Origin: CALLVY01 sp937899855
GTDB taxonomy: Bacteria; Bacteroidota; Bacteroidia; Chitinophagales; Saprospiraceae
Direction of reading: 5' to 3'
Length of the DNA: 14,404 nucleotides
Assembly (NCBI GenBank): GCA_039820405.1
Contig: JBCBQC010000130.1
Coordinates: forward strand, 1 to 14,404
This document shows positions 14,122 to 14,404 of the stretch, piece by piece; position 1 is the stretch's first letter, and every line of letters starts with the position of its first letter. The notes beneath the pieces were generated by a model. The model searched no databases. It was not told the DNA's origin and was given only the letters and a program-made list of their open reading frames with translations. The position numbers were made by a program, and so were the translations under genes.

Positions 14122-14404
14122 ATGAATAAGTTAGGTCACATAGAGATAAGAGTAGTGGGAAAATCAGGAAATGAAGAGCTTAAACCTGAAAACTACGATA
14201 TAAAGTACATTTCGAATTTACTTCAAGATGTCGAGGCGCTATTGTATCCAAATTCGAAAAAAGAAAGACCACTAATTACTTATGACATTACCGAAGGCTC
14301 CGTAAAGCACATTTTTAAAACCACTATGCAGGCTGTTATTGGATTTAGTGCCATCCTATCTCAAGTTCTAGAAAATCTATGGAGTTATTTAATTGAACTT
14401 GAGA
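14122..14404 (+). CDS. Unknown protein, N-terminal part, runs off window
   Basis: The open frame gives 94 residues without a stop before the window ends. It begins MNKLGHIEIRVVGKSGNEEL and continues with NYDIKYISNLLQDVEALLYP, a polar segment with KKERPLITYDITEGSVKHIF, and then a more hydrophobic helix MQAVIGFSAILSQVLENLW. No signal peptide, enzyme motif or family was recognised. The layout (beta strand, helix, ITYDITEGSVKH strand pair, helix) suggests a compact cytoplasmic alpha/beta N-terminal domain. Codon use is AT-rich and unlike the GC-rich genes to its left, which with the AT-rich upstream region suggests acquisition by transfer. The ATG at 14122 is the first start, and the -7 box placement supports it. 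Because it is cut off, the function stays open. Confidence 0.75.
   Translation, partial: MNKLGHIEIRVVGKSGNEELKPENYDIKYISNLLQDVEALLYPNSKKERPLITYDITEGSVKHIFKTTMQAVIGFSAILSQVLENLWSYLIELE

Overview
The window looks like a chromosomal segment of a marine-type Bacteroidota bacterium, probably Saprospirales (Lewinella-like). The reasons are three secreted proteins with C-terminal type IX secretion (T9SS) sorting domains, Bacteroidota-style promoters (TTG / TAnnTTTG), weak or absent Shine-Dalgarno sequences, M43 metalloproteases of the kind common in this phylum, and a Cas6b-like relic. The body is moderately GC-rich; both ends (about 1-1260 and 13850-14404) are more AT-rich and accessory in character. 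The taxonomic call is inference.

Layout. (1) 1-225: the end of a CRISPR array (36-bp repeats, 33-36-nt spacers) that runs off the left edge. An AT-rich leader-like stretch follows, then a broken minus-strand cas6b-like gene (339-815). (2) 917-1558: two more relics, the C-terminal end of an IS256-family transposase (minus) and the C-terminal end of a PQQ-type beta-propeller protein (plus). With cas6b this makes a small gene graveyard. (3) 1634-4979: a secreted serine hydrolase (beta-lactamase/esterase fold) converging on a minus-strand pair, a Crp/Fnr-family regulator followed by a membrane-anchored amidohydrolase. (4) 5373-6716: a lipoprotein of the vanadium-dependent haloperoxidase / PAP2 superfamily with all vanadate-binding residues, transcribed divergently from the regulator and followed by a strong 15-bp hairpin terminator. 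(5) 6927-8636: a large secreted T9SS cargo protein of unknown function. (6) 9055-11241 and 11606-13795: a tandem pair of paralogous M43-type secreted zinc metalloproteases. Each sits behind a matching promoter and a long leader with predicted hairpins, and each is followed by a hairpin. (7) 14122-end: the start of an AT-rich unknown gene with a perfect -7 box almost abutting its start codon.

How the genes work together. Most intact genes encode exported or surface enzymes (hydrolase, haloperoxidase-like lipoprotein, two metalloproteases, T9SS cargo), which fits a polymer- or protein-degrading surface lifestyle. No T9SS machinery, cas effector, cas1 or cas2 is visible. The CRISPR locus looks like a decaying Cas6-dependent (type I or III) system unless the missing parts lie to the left. 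I see no clearly new multi-gene system. The most distinctive items are the cas6b/CRISPR relic, the duplicated proteases with their leaders, and the operator-like palindrome in front of the haloperoxidase gene.
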